DNA of 64,000 nt from an uncultured Oscillospiraceae bacterium (GCA_910584835.1 CAJUEG010000002.1:36317-100316), one strand, 5' to 3'. Counted from the first letter of the stretch, positions 43,833-52,779 are shown. Notes: generated by a model from the sequence alone, not told the origin. Made by a program: numbers and translations.

Positions 43833-44228
43833 TCAACTCTTCTCCTCAAACACCGCGCCGCAGGAGCGGCAGTGGACGGTGATGCGCCCCTTGCCCCGAG
43901 GCACCCGCATCTGCTGGCCGCAGTTGGGGCACTTGAAATAGCGGTGCTCCTTGTCGTGGGCCCTGGCCCGGAAGGTGTTCCACCGGCGCAGCACCGGCCG
44001 GACGGCCTGGAGGAATTTGGCGTTCTCCGCCCGGCGGCGCTCCAGGTTCCGGGACAGGGAGCGGTACAGGCTGGCGATCACCAGAATGAGGGCCAGCAGC
44101 TCAAAGACCAGCATCCGGGTAAACAGAAACACAATATAGAGGATCACATACAGGGCGATGAGCAGCAGGTTCAGCTGGTCGCCCCCGTAGCGCCCGGCCA
44201 TAAAGCGGGTCATATAACGGCGGATCAT
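43833..44228 (-). CDS. two-TM protein with C-terminal zinc ribbon
   Basis: 131 aa. Two adjacent membrane segments (residues about 20-55) are followed by a basic linker and a CxxC..CxxC zinc ribbon (KCPNCGQQMRVPRGKG and CRSCGAVF). Such proteins are common and uncharacterised in Clostridia. The start has TAGGAGGTGAG upstream. Promoter TTGACT-N17-TATCAT lies at 44278-44306. Confidence 0.75.
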   Translation of the reverse strand: MIRRYMTRFMAGRYGGDQLNLLLIALYVILYIVFLFTRMLVFELLALILVIASLYRSLSRNLERRRAENAKFLQAVRPVLRRWNTFRARAHDKEHRYFKCPNCGQQMRVPRGKGRITVHCRSCGAVFEEKS

Positions 44229-44277
44229 GGGCGCTCACCTCCTACGGGGACCGGGTTCCGGGATTTTGAATAGTACT

Positions 44278-44306
44278 ATGATAGCGCTCCAAAATGTCCT
44301 AGTCAA
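44278..44306 (-). promoter_or_regulatory. promoter of the zinc-ribbon gene
   Basis: Minus-strand TTGACT (44301-44306), 17-bp spacer, TATCAT (44278-44283). Confidence 0.6.
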
Positions 44307-44376
44307 TGGGGTAACCGTAAACAAAATGTGAATTTGTGCCTCCCCAGCCCTTTCCAGGGGTTTTTCTTTGTGCCTA

Positions 44377-44430
44377 TTGACAAACTCGATATTCGAGAAT
44401 ATAATAGCCCCAGAATACTCGAATATCGAG
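44377..44430 (+). promoter_or_regulatory. consensus promoter with two PadR operator palindromes
   Basis: Perfect TTGACA (44377-44382), 17-bp spacer, TATAAT (44400-44405). The spacer carries CTCGA-TAT-TCGAG (44385-44397). A second copy, CTCGA-ATA-TCGAG (44418-44430), follows 33 bp on. This is an ideal promoter fully covered by repressor sites. Confidence 0.8.
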
Positions 44431-44445
44431 AATGGGGGTGGGGCC

Positions 44446-44760
44446 ATGCCCAGGGCAAAATTTCAGACCCTGACGGAGCAGATGTTCTACATCCTCCTGT
44501 GCCTGCGGGAGGAGTGCTGCGGCATGGACATCCTGGACAGGGTGCCCGCCATCACCGGGGGGCGGGTGAACGTGGGCTCGGGGACGCTTTACAACCTGCT
44601 GGAGCAGTTTGTGGCGGCGGGGATGATCGGGGAGACCAAGGTGGAGGGCCGGAAACGCAGCTATCTGCTGACGGACTTCGGTCGGGACACCCTGCGCCGG
44701 GAGTACGAGCGCATCCGCGCCCAGGCGGAGGACTACCGCCTGGCCTTTGGAGAGGAGTGA
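44446..44760 (+). CDS. PadR-family transcriptional regulator
   Basis: 104 aa winged-helix protein with the PadR core: TEQMFYILLCL, GGRVNVGSGTLYNLLEQF and GRKRSYLLTDFG. It probably represses its own operon through the paired CTCGA palindromes in its promoter. It overlaps nothing but is 5 bp from the DUF2812 gene, the usual PadR partner in this order. Confidence 0.92.
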   Translation: MPRAKFQTLTEQMFYILLCLREECCGMDILDRVPAITGGRVNVGSGTLYNLLEQFVAAGMIGETKVEGRKRSYLLTDFGRDTLRREYERIRAQAEDYRLAFGEE

Positions 44761-44765
44761 CGAAG

Positions 44766-46118
44766 ATGAAGGACACAAAGCGCAGGTTCGAGTGGTTTTC
44801 CTTTTACGACCACACGGGGCTGGAACGCCACCTGGAGGGGATGGCGGAGCGGGGCTGGCTGCTGGAGAAGATCGGGAATTTCACTTGGCACTACCGCCGG
44901 ATTGAGCCCAAGAAGCTGACCTTCAGCGTGAGCTATTTCCCCCGGGCGTCCCAGTTCGACCCGGAGCCCAGCGAGGAGCAGCGGACCTTTTACGACTTCT
45001 GCGCCCACACCGGCTGGACGCTGGCCGCCGCCTCCGCCCAGTTCCAGGTGTTCTACAACGACCGCCCCAACCCCGTCCCCATCGACACCGACCCGGCGCT
45101 GGAGGTGGAGACCATCCACCAGGCGGCAAAAAAGGGCTGGCTGGTCTCCCAGCTTATCCTGCTGGGCGTGGGGGTGCTGAACTTCGGGCAGTTCCTGTGG
45201 CGGCTGCTCGACGACCCCATCACCGCGCTGTCCAGCCCCCTCCACCTGTTTTCCCTGGTGTGCTGGCCTGTGCTGTTTCTGATGATCGGGGTGGAGCTTG
45301 GCACCTATTTCCTCTGGCGGCGCAGGGCGCTGCGGGCGGCGGAGCAGGGGGAGTTCCTGGCCACCAGAAGCCACCCCATGGTTCAAAAGCTGGCCCTGGC
45401 GGTGGTATCGGTGGGGCTGGTCTGGTGCCTGGCCTGCCTCCGGGGCGGTATGCTCACGATGATGGTGGCGATGCTGGCCTGTACGTTTGGCATCGTATTT
45501 CTCGTGATGCGGCTCCGGGAGCTGCTGAAGCGGTACAAGGCGTCGGCGGGCGTAAACCGGGCGGTTACCCTGGGGGCCTGCGTAATTTTACCCGTCATCA
45601 TGGTGGTACTGGTCACCGCCCTGGTGCTCACGTCGGGCGGCCGCCGGCTGGCCGGTTCCGATGAGCCGCCCCTGGCCCTGGCGGACATGACGGAGACCCC
45701 TGCGGACGGGGAGCTGGACCAGGATGTGCGCCTCAGCCAGTCCCCCCTGCTGGCCGTTCTGACTGCCAGCCAGTACCTCCGGCTGGGCAGAAGTCCCGGT
45801 GATCCTGTCCCCCACTGGCTGCAATATACCGTCATAGAGGTAAGGGCCTCCTTTCTCTACGATGTGTGCAAAGGGCACCTGCTGGGCAGGAACGGCGCCC
45901 TGGGTACAGACCGCCTGCCCGTCAAATACTATGTGCCCATTGATCCCGCCCCCTGGGGGGCGGAGGAGGCGTACCAATCCGCCTATGAGGACAGCGGGCC
46001 GATGGACGACTATCTGCTGTGCTATCCGGACCGCATCGTGGAGTTCGACCCGGACTGGGAGCCCACCCAGGAACAGATGGCCCTTGTGGGGGAGAAGCTG
46101 GGCCGGGGCCCCCTGTGA
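44766..46118 (+). CDS. DUF2812 membrane protein, PadR partner
   Basis: 450 aa. The N-terminal DUF2812 domain (RRFEWFSFYDHTGLERHLEGMAERGW type start, residues about 1-110) is followed by four hydrophobic segments (about 130-290) and a C-terminal extracytoplasmic or soluble part of about 150 residues. PadR-DUF2812 pairs are widespread in Firmicutes and often respond to membrane-active compounds; the biochemical role is unknown. The long C-terminal part is not a familiar extension. Confidence 0.85.
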   Translation: MKDTKRRFEWFSFYDHTGLERHLEGMAERGWLLEKIGNFTWHYRRIEPKKLTFSVSYFPRASQFDPEPSEEQRTFYDFCAHTGWTLAAASAQFQVFYNDRPNPVPIDTDPALEVETIHQAAKKGWLVSQLILLGVGVLNFGQFLWRLLDDPITALSSPLHLFSLVCWPVLFLMIGVELGTYFLWRRRALRAAEQGEFLATRSHPMVQKLALAVVSVGLVWCLACLRGGMLTMMVAMLACTFGIVFLVMRLRELLKRYKASAGVNRAVTLGACVILPVIMVVLVTALVLTSGGRRLAGSDEPPLALADMTETPADGELDQDVRLSQSPLLAVLTASQYLRLGRSPGDPVPHWLQYTVIEVRASFLYDVCKGHLLGRNGALGTDRLPVKYYVPIDPAPWGAEEAYQSAYEDSGPMDDYLLCYPDRIVEFDPDWEPTQEQMALVGEKLGRGPL

Positions 46119-46126
46119 TTTTCCCG

Positions 46127-46155
46127 TTGCGGCGGGGACGGAAAGATGGTATACT
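46127..46155 (+). promoter_or_regulatory. promoter of structured element copy 1 / dCMP deaminase
   Basis: TTGCGG, 17-bp spacer, extended TGG-TATACT (46150-46155); start near 46162, right at the structured repeat. Confidence 0.6.
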
Positions 46156-46164
46156 CTCATAAAG

Positions 46165-46276
46165 GGGTCCCCGCAAAGCCGTCCTTTGGCTTTGTGGGGA
46201 GAGGAGGCACAGCGGAATGAGTGAGCTTTGGCCGCAGGCCGAAGCGAGGGATATGGAGCTTGTGCCGACGAAGGGG
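46165..46276 (+). repeat. structured element, copy 1 (leader of the dCMP deaminase gene)
   Basis: Stem P1 is CCCCGCAAAGCC/GGCTTTGTGGGG (46169-46199). Stem P2 is GCTTTGGCC-GCA-GGCCGAAGC (46225-46245), followed by the conserved AGCGAGGGATATGGAGCTTG. A second copy (47974-48078) keeps both stems with compensatory base changes. It can also be read as a short peptide starting MSELWPQAEARDMEL. Confidence 0.7.
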
Positions 46277-46283
46277 GAATCCT

Positions 46284-46772
46284 ATGGCCCGCATCGACAA
46301 AACAAACTATTACCTGGACATTGCCGGCACGGTGCTGGAGCGCTCCACCTGCATGCGCCGCCACTACGGGGCCATCATCGTCCAGGACGACGAGATCGTG
46401 TCCTCCGGCTACAACGGCGCCCCCCGGGGGCGGAAGAACTGCGGCGACCTGGGCTGCTGCGCCCGGGAGGCCATGCACATCCCCTCCGGGGAGCGGTACG
46501 AGCTGTGCCGCTCCGTCCACGCCGAGGCCAACGCCATCATCTCCGCCCCCCGGCGGGAGGTGCTGGGGGCCACGCTGTATATGGTGTGCAGGGACCCGGC
46601 CTCCGGGGAGCTCATCCCCGGCTCCACCTCCTGCTCCATGTGCCGCCGCCTCATCATCAACGCGGGCATCGCCCAGGTGGTCATCCGGGACACCCCCACC
46701 GGCTACCGGGTGGTGGACGTGGAAAAAGAGTGGATCGACCAGGACGACTCCATCCCGGAGCAGCTGCGGTGA
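46284..46772 (+). CDS. deoxycytidylate (dCMP) deaminase
   Basis: 162 aa cytidine/deoxycytidylate deaminase fold with zinc site HAEANAI and TSCSMCRRLI. It converts dCMP to dUMP for dTMP synthesis. The start MARIDKTNYY has GGGGGA upstream; an earlier in-frame ATG lies inside the structured repeat. That repeat and its promoter form the leader. Confidence 0.9.
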   Translation: MARIDKTNYYLDIAGTVLERSTCMRRHYGAIIVQDDEIVSSGYNGAPRGRKNCGDLGCCAREAMHIPSGERYELCRSVHAEANAIISAPRREVLGATLYMVCRDPASGELIPGSTSCSMCRRLIINAGIAQVVIRDTPTGYRVVDVEKEWIDQDDSIPEQLR

Positions 46773-46892
46773 GGCCCCGCACCAGGCCCCCCGCTGGCGC
46801 CCGGCCCGGCGTGGACGGGGGGAGGCGGATCAAGGCGGCGCTGTGCGGAACGCCCAAAGGGCGCTCCACACGGGGCGGACGCTGGCCCGGCC

Positions 46893-46908
46893 CGTTTCAC
46901 GTGAAACA
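46893..46908. promoter_or_regulatory. parS-like palindrome (ParB/Spo0J site)
   Basis: CGTTTCACGTGAAACA matches the bacterial parS consensus TGTTTCACGTGAAACA at 15 of 16 positions, with a perfect 14-bp palindromic core. It overlaps the GTG start of apbE. Confidence 0.7.
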
Positions 46909-47902
46909 TCTGTTTGCCATTCTGCTGGCCCTGGCCCTGCTTCTGCCCTCCGGCTGTGCCCCGGCGGAACCGCTGGAGCGCACCTTCTTCGCCATGGACA
47001 CCGTGATGAGCGTGCGCCTTTACGCGGGCGGGGGGGAGGAGCTGCTGGACGGGGCCGAGGCCCGGGTGAAGGAGCTGGAAGGCAGCCTGTCTGTCACGGA
47101 CCCGGACAGCGAGGTCTACGCGCTGAACCACGCGGGCACGGCGGCCCTTTCGCCGGACACGGCGGCACTGCTGGAGGCCGCGCTGGACCTGTGCCGCCGT
47201 ACCGGCGGGGCGCTGGATATCTCCATCTACCCCGTCCTGCGCGCCTGGGGCTTCACCACGGGGGAGCACGCCGTCCCCGGCGGGGACGAGATCGCCGCCC
47301 TGCTGCCCCTGGTGGACTATACCGGGGTTTCCTTTGAGGATGGCGCCGCCGCCCTGCCCCCCGGCATGGAAATCGACCTGGGCAGCGTGGCCAAGGGCTA
47401 CACCGGGGACGCGCTGGCCGCCTTTTTGAAGGAGGGCGGCGTCACCTCCGCCCTGCTGGACCTGGGGGGCAACATCCAGACGGTGGGCGCCAAGCCGGAC
47501 GGCTCCCCCTGGCGGGTGGCGGTCCGGGACCCGTCGGGGGAGGGCAGCGTGGGCGTGTTGGAGGTGGAAAACCAGGCGGTGGTCACCTCCGGCGGATACG
47601 AGCGGTATTTTGAACAGGACGGCGTGCGCTATTGGCACATCCTGGACCCCAAGACCGGCGCCCCCGCCCGCAGCGGCCTGGCCTCCGTCACCGTGGTGGG
47701 GGAGAGCGGCCTTATGTGCGACGCTTTGTCCACCGCCCTGTTTGTCATGGGGCGGGAGGGGGCGCTGGACCACTGGCGGCAGCACCGGGACTTTGAGGCG
47801 GTGCTGGTCTCGGACGACGGCTCGGTGACCGTCACCGCCGGGCTGGAGAGCCGGTTTGCCCTGTCGGACAGCGCCCGGCCCCTCACTGTGGCCCGGCCTT
47901 GA
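46901..47902 (+). CDS. apbE: FAD:protein FMN transferase (ApbE), lipoprotein
   Basis: 333 aa. The signal peptide ends in LPSGC with Cys19. ApbE motifs are FFAMDTVMSVRLY, DLGSVAKGYTGD, LLDLGGNIQ and the metal-binding SGGYERYF...CDALSTALFVMG. It attaches FMN to Thr/Ser of extracytoplasmic redox proteins such as Rnf or Nqr subunits; none of those is in the window. A GTG start was taken from the signal-peptide position; no clear ribosome site is visible and the codon sits inside a parS-like palindrome. Confidence 0.88.
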   Translation: MKHLFAILLALALLLPSGCAPAEPLERTFFAMDTVMSVRLYAGGGEELLDGAEARVKELEGSLSVTDPDSEVYALNHAGTAALSPDTAALLEAALDLCRRTGGALDISIYPVLRAWGFTTGEHAVPGGDEIAALLPLVDYTGVSFEDGAAALPPGMEIDLGSVAKGYTGDALAAFLKEGGVTSALLDLGGNIQTVGAKPDGSPWRVAVRDPSGEGSVGVLEVENQAVVTSGGYERYFEQDGVRYWHILDPKTGAPARSGLASVTVVGESGLMCDALSTALFVMGREGALDHWRQHRDFEAVLVSDDGSVTVTAGLESRFALSDSARPLTVARP

Positions 47903-47927
47903 CAGGGCGGGGGCCCAATACTATAAT
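47899..47927 (+). promoter_or_regulatory. consensus promoter ahead of structured element copy 2
   Basis: Perfect TTGACA (47899-47904) inside the apbE stop region, 17-bp spacer, TATAAT (47922-47927). A hairpin begins at once after it. Confidence 0.75.
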
Positions 47928-47960
47928 AAAAGCCGCCGGAGTGTCCTCCGGCGGCTTTTT
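47928..47960 (+). terminator. hairpin with T5 tail after apbE
   Basis: GCCGCCGGAG/CTCCGGCGGC perfect 10-bp stem, flanked by AAAA and TTTTT. It suits as apbE terminator, yet lies at the start site of the promoter just upstream. Confidence 0.85.
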
Positions 47961-47973
47961 GCACATCTGAACG

Positions 47974-48078
47974 GGCCCCCGCAGAGTCGTTTTTCCACTT
48001 TGCGGGGAGAAGCGGGCATCGAAATGAGCAAGCTTTCGCCGCAGGCGGAAGCGAGGGATATGGAGCTTGCCCCGACAA
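47974..48078 (+). repeat. structured element, copy 2 (leader of the second tandem GNAT gene)
   Basis: P1 is CCCCGCAGAGT/ACTTTGCGGGG (47977-48007). P2 is GCTTTCGCC-GCA-GGCGGAAGC (48032-48052), then the same AGCGAGGGATATGGAGCTTG as in copy 1. Against copy 1, one pair in each stem changes on both sides (C-G to U-A in P1, G-C to C-G in P2). Confidence 0.7.
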
Positions 48079-48096
48079 TGGAAAGGGTGGTTTTTT

Positions 48097-48135
48097 ATGA
48101 AAATGAACCGTGAACGGAGGGTCCACGGCATCTGA
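48097..48135 (+). CDS. putative leader peptide of the second tandem GNAT gene
   Basis: A 12-codon ORF, MKMNRERRVHGI, with AAAGGGTGG 6 nt upstream. Codons 7-9 contain GGAGGGTC (48116-48123), which pairs perfectly with GACCCTCC (48134-48141) at the stop codon. CCTCC can alternatively pair with the GNAT ribosome site GGAGG (48181-48185). Confidence 0.4.
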   Translation: MKMNRERRVHGI

Positions 48136-48149
48136 CCCTCCAATAGTTT

Positions 48150-48176
48150 GGAAGGGCGGATAAGATCCGCCTTTCC
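48150..48176 (+). promoter_or_regulatory. 12-bp hairpin just before the second tandem GNAT gene
   Basis: GGAAGGGCGGAT/ATCCGCCTTTCC with loop AAG, ending 4 nt before the ribosome site, followed by TTTA. It could act as a weak attenuator or help expose or hide the site. Confidence 0.55.
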
Positions 48177-48193
48177 TTTAGGAGGATGTCAAA

Positions 48194-49153
48194 ATGGACA
48201 AGCAAATTACGGTCAAAGAGCTGACCGCGCCGGAGGAAACCGCCCGCTTCTGGGCGGCGCTGTACGCCTACTTCCGCCGGGACCTGTTCCCGGACGACGG
48301 CTCCGACCCCGGCCGGCAGGAAAACCTGGACTACTTCCTGGGGGAGGAGTACCGCGGGGCCATCGAAAAGCTCCACGCCCGGCAGGGCGACCCGCTGTAC
48401 TACCTGGCCTTTCTGCGGAGCGGCGCGGAGATCGGCTGCGCCATGGCCGCGTCCTACCCCAGCGAGGACGGCAAGTGGTTCATCATGGAGTTCTGGGTGG
48501 AGCCCGAACACCGGGGCGGCGGCACGGGCACGGCCTGCGCCCGGGCCCTGCTGGACTGGGCGCGGGCCCGGGGCGCGTCCTACTTCGAGCTCAACGCCGG
48601 GGAGGAGCGCCGCAGGCGGTTCTGGGCCTCCCTGGGCTTCCGGCCCAACGGGGTGGACGAGTGGGGCAACCCCTGTATGCTGCTCCCCCCGGAGGAAGCC
48701 GTCCCCCTCACCGTGGAGCGGCTGGGCGGCCCGGACAGCCCGGAGCCGGGCTGGCAGCTGCATAAGCTGGAGAACAGCTTTCTGGCCGACATCGGCGAGG
48801 AGGCCCTCACCGAGGAGAAAAAAGGGCGGCTGGACGCCGCCGTCCGGGAGGGGCGGATCGCCTTCTTCCTGGCCCTGCGGGGGACGCGGGCGGTGGGGAT
48901 GTGCTCGGTTTCCCCCTGCTTCTCCACCTTCGCCTGCGGGCAGACCGGCGTGTTCGACGACTTCTACGTGGAGCCCCCCTTCCGCCGCCGGGGCGCGGCC
49001 CGCCTTCTGGCCCGGGCCGCCCAGGGCTGGTGCCGGGAGCAGGGAATGGCCAGCCTGACGGTGGGCTGCTCCGCCGGGGACGTGGAGATGTACCGCGCGC
49101 TGGGCTTCGGGCTGGAGCTGGGGACCATGCTGGCCTGCCCGCTGGACGGCTGA
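48194..49153 (+). CDS. tandem GNAT-domain acetyltransferase
   Basis: 319 aa with two GNAT domains. The first (residues about 1-165) has the acetyl-CoA loop EHRGGGTGTACARAL; the second (about 185-319) has PPFRRRGAARLLARAA. Substrates are unknown. It has the same double architecture as the protein at 4751-5830, but low similarity between them. Its 290-nt leader contains the structured repeat, a leader ORF and a 12-bp hairpin, so expression is probably conditional. Confidence 0.87.
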   Translation: MDKQITVKELTAPEETARFWAALYAYFRRDLFPDDGSDPGRQENLDYFLGEEYRGAIEKLHARQGDPLYYLAFLRSGAEIGCAMAASYPSEDGKWFIMEFWVEPEHRGGGTGTACARALLDWARARGASYFELNAGEERRRRFWASLGFRPNGVDEWGNPCMLLPPEEAVPLTVERLGGPDSPEPGWQLHKLENSFLADIGEEALTEEKKGRLDAAVREGRIAFFLALRGTRAVGMCSVSPCFSTFACGQTGVFDDFYVEPPFRRRGAARLLARAAQGWCREQGMASLTVGCSAGDVEMYRALGFGLELGTMLACPLDG

Positions 49154-49535
49154 ACGGCCCAAAGCACTTTTCGGGACCCCGCGGCGCTGCCGCGGGGTCC
49201 CTGTCCATCTTGCACAGACTTCTTGAGAAAAATTTTGGAATGTTCACGGAAGTTTCACATTTCCACTTGACAGGAAAGCCCGCGGCCTTTACAATAAGTA
49301 AGGATAATTTTGAAAAGCCGCCGCGCTTTTTTGCCGTTTTGAGCGTTTATCGTGCCCTCCTGGCGCATTTATATAATCTATCGAGTGTTCATAGATCATA
49401 TTTGACTCTCAAATAGCGCTTTTGCGCCCAATTGGCGGGCGGTTTTTCGGTTATCGCGGTGCGTCCTTCACGCATCGCGTCTTATTTTGCTTATTTCATC
49501 AAAAAACAGAAGAAACAGGAGGTGTGGAACTCAAC
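49154..49535. other. intergenic region before RNase Y
   Basis: No gene. It holds a strong hairpin GGGACCCCGCGGC/GCCGCGGGGTCCC (49173-49201), the rny promoter (49267-49295) and a leader of about 235 nt with small stems, including CGCG(G)TGCGT/ACGCA(T)CGCG near 49457-49480. Confidence 0.6.
49267..49295 (+). promoter_or_regulatory. promoter of RNase Y
   Basis: TTGACA (49267-49272), 17-bp spacer, TACAAT (49290-49295); start near 49302. Confidence 0.65.
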
Positions 49536-51094
<1,559 letters not shown>

Positions 51095-51095
<1 letters not shown>

Positions 51096-51133
51096 AAAAC
51101 GCCCCCGCTTTTTGCAAAGCGGGGGTGTTTTTC
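51095..51133 (+). terminator. terminator of RNase Y
   Basis: ACGCCCCCGCTTT/AAAGCGGGGGTGT (one G-U) with a T5 tail. Confidence 0.88.
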
Positions 51134-51209
51134 CGCCATCCGGCGCGTCAGATCATGCGCTCTTCCAAGAGCAGGGCCAGTACGCAGACAACAGCCGCCG
51201 GTGGCTTTC

Positions 51210-51446
51210 TTAATTTAAATTTTCAAAAAATGCGTTATAATCCACGTTAAAAATCTGTCTTAATGCGACTAATTCACTTACCTTGATATTCATACGATTT
51301 GTTTCGATTTTTGCGTATGTGCTTTTTGATATTTTAATACCCGTAAGCTGCAGCTTTGCTATCGTCTGGTCTTGGGTCAATTTTGCAGCTCTTCGTAAAG
51401 CGCTGATGTTATGTCCGATATCCAAGTCAGGTCTCAGTTTCTGCAT
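51210..51446 (-). CDS. XRE-family DNA-binding protein
   Basis: 78 aa, a single helix-turn-helix domain (NISALRRAAKLTQDQTIAKL...SKSTYAKIETNR). Base composition is AT-rich against neighbours, suggesting recent arrival. It is divergent from a 57-codon membrane peptide gene, and inverted half-sites AATTCGTTA/TAACGAATT lie between them, so it probably represses that promoter and perhaps its own. Confidence 0.82.
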   Translation of the reverse strand: MQKLRPDLDIGHNISALRRAAKLTQDQTIAKLQLTGIKISKSTYAKIETNRMNIKVSELVALRQIFNVDYNAFFENLN

Positions 51447-51459
51447 GATATCACCACAA

Positions 51460-51511
51460 AATTCGTTATGAGGAATTTTTACTTGATTGTAACGAATTTG
51501 CTTGATATAAT
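51460..51511 (+). promoter_or_regulatory. promoter and operator between XRE and the small membrane protein
   Basis: TTGATT (51483-51488), 17-bp spacer, TATAAT (51506-51511). Perfect 9-bp inverted half-sites AATTCGTTA (51460-51468) and TAACGAATT (51490-51498); the second lies inside the spacer. Confidence 0.65.
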
Positions 51512-51551
51512 GTTTCGCAATAAAGAAACTTTATGCGGGGACTGAGCTAAA

Positions 51552-51725
51552 ATGAAAAAACTTCCTCAAATTGTGCGAATCCTTTTGGGTGGTCTTGCGT
51601 TAGTTGTTTCTGCTGTTTTATCATGGATTCTCGAGTATTTTATCGGAAACATTGCCATGCTGGCAGTTGTTTTGGGCGGTATTATTTTTGCTGTTCTCAA
51701 TCCAGAGCTGATGAGCGGACAATAA
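51552..51725 (+). CDS. 57-aa small membrane protein
   Basis: The protein starts MKKLPQIVRILLGG, has two hydrophobic segments (residues about 9-27 and 31-50) and ends in NPELMSGQ. I recognise no family. It has a good promoter and a weak ribosome site (GGGGAC region), lower GC than neighbours, and a divergent XRE gene. It could be a membrane-active toxin, an immunity protein or a stress peptide; nothing in the sequence decides this. Confidence 0.6.
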   Translation: MKKLPQIVRILLGGLALVVSAVLSWILEYFIGNIAMLAVVLGGIIFAVLNPELMSGQ

Positions 51726-51815
51726 GCGAAATTTCAGAAAAGGCGCACTTTTTTGTTGCCCTTTCTCCATGGATGTGGTATGATACCCAGACACCAAGAA
51801 AAGGAATGGTAATTG

Positions 51816-52730
51816 ATGGTCACCTTTGAAAGCCCCCAGTTTGAGGACCGCCAATGGGTCCAGCCCCTGCTGGACGCCGAGGGCAGCCTGGGCTGCGAGT
51901 ATAATTTCGCCAACATCTACCTGTGGAGCCGGGCCTGGCCCCAGCAGATCGCCCGGCTGGAGGACCGGCTGCTGGTGCGCATCCGGGGAAAGCTGGGGCT
52001 GAGCTATCTCTATCCGGCGGGCGGCGGCCCGCTGGCGGCGGCGGTGGACGCCCTGTCGGCGGACGCGGCGGCACAGGACAAGCCCCTCACCCTGGTGTGC
52101 GTCACCGGGGCGCAGAGGGCCGCGCTGGAGGAGAGCTGCCCCGGCCGGTTCGCCTTTGAGGAGGACCGGGACGGCTTCGACTACCTCTACGACATCAACC
52201 GCCTGGCCGACCTGCCGGGGAAGAAGCTCCACGCCAAGCGCAACCACATCCGCCGCTTTGACGACCAGTTCCCCGACTGGCTGCTGGAGGACATCACCCC
52301 CGCCAACGTCCCCGAGTGCGTGGAGCTGGAGCGCCAGTGGGCCGCCCTCCGCCAGGAGGAGGCGGGGGAGAGCGCAGACACCGTGTCCGAGGAGACGGTG
52401 GCCGTCATCGAAGCCCTCTACCACATGGACAAGCTGGGGATGGAGGGGGCGCTCATCCGGGCGGACGGCTCGCCGGTGGCCTTCTCCCTGGGGGGGCTCA
52501 TCACCCCCGAGGTGTTCGACGTGAACTTTGAGAAGTCCTTTGGCGACATTCAGGGGGCCTACCCCGCCATCAACCGGGAGATGGCCCGGCTGGTCCGCGC
52601 CCGCCACCCCCAGGTCAAGTGGTTCAACCGGGAGGACGACCTGGGCCTGGAGGGCCTGCGGCGGGCCAAGCTGTCCTACTACCCCGACCTGCTTTTGGAA
52701 AAATATACGGCCCGCGAGGTCTCCCGCTGA
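51816..52730 (+). CDS. DUF2156 (MprF C-terminal-like) protein
   Basis: 304 aa with the doubled GNAT-like fold of the DUF2156/phosphatidylglycerol lysyltransferase family: YNFANIYLWSR near the N-terminus, KKLHAKRNHIRRF and VNREMARLVRARHPQVKWFNREDDLGLEGLR-type blocks. It lacks the membrane half of MprF, so it is probably a soluble aminoacyl- or acyl-transferase-like protein. The start may be the TTG three bases earlier. Confidence 0.82.
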   Translation: MVTFESPQFEDRQWVQPLLDAEGSLGCEYNFANIYLWSRAWPQQIARLEDRLLVRIRGKLGLSYLYPAGGGPLAAAVDALSADAAAQDKPLTLVCVTGAQRAALEESCPGRFAFEEDRDGFDYLYDINRLADLPGKKLHAKRNHIRRFDDQFPDWLLEDITPANVPECVELERQWAALRQEEAGESADTVSEETVAVIEALYHMDKLGMEGALIRADGSPVAFSLGGLITPEVFDVNFEKSFGDIQGAYPAINREMARLVRARHPQVKWFNREDDLGLEGLRRAKLSYYPDLLLEKYTAREVSR

Positions 52731-52779
52731 ACCTTCCGGCAGGGCCGCCGGCATCTTTGGTCTCTTTGTCCGCCGGGAT

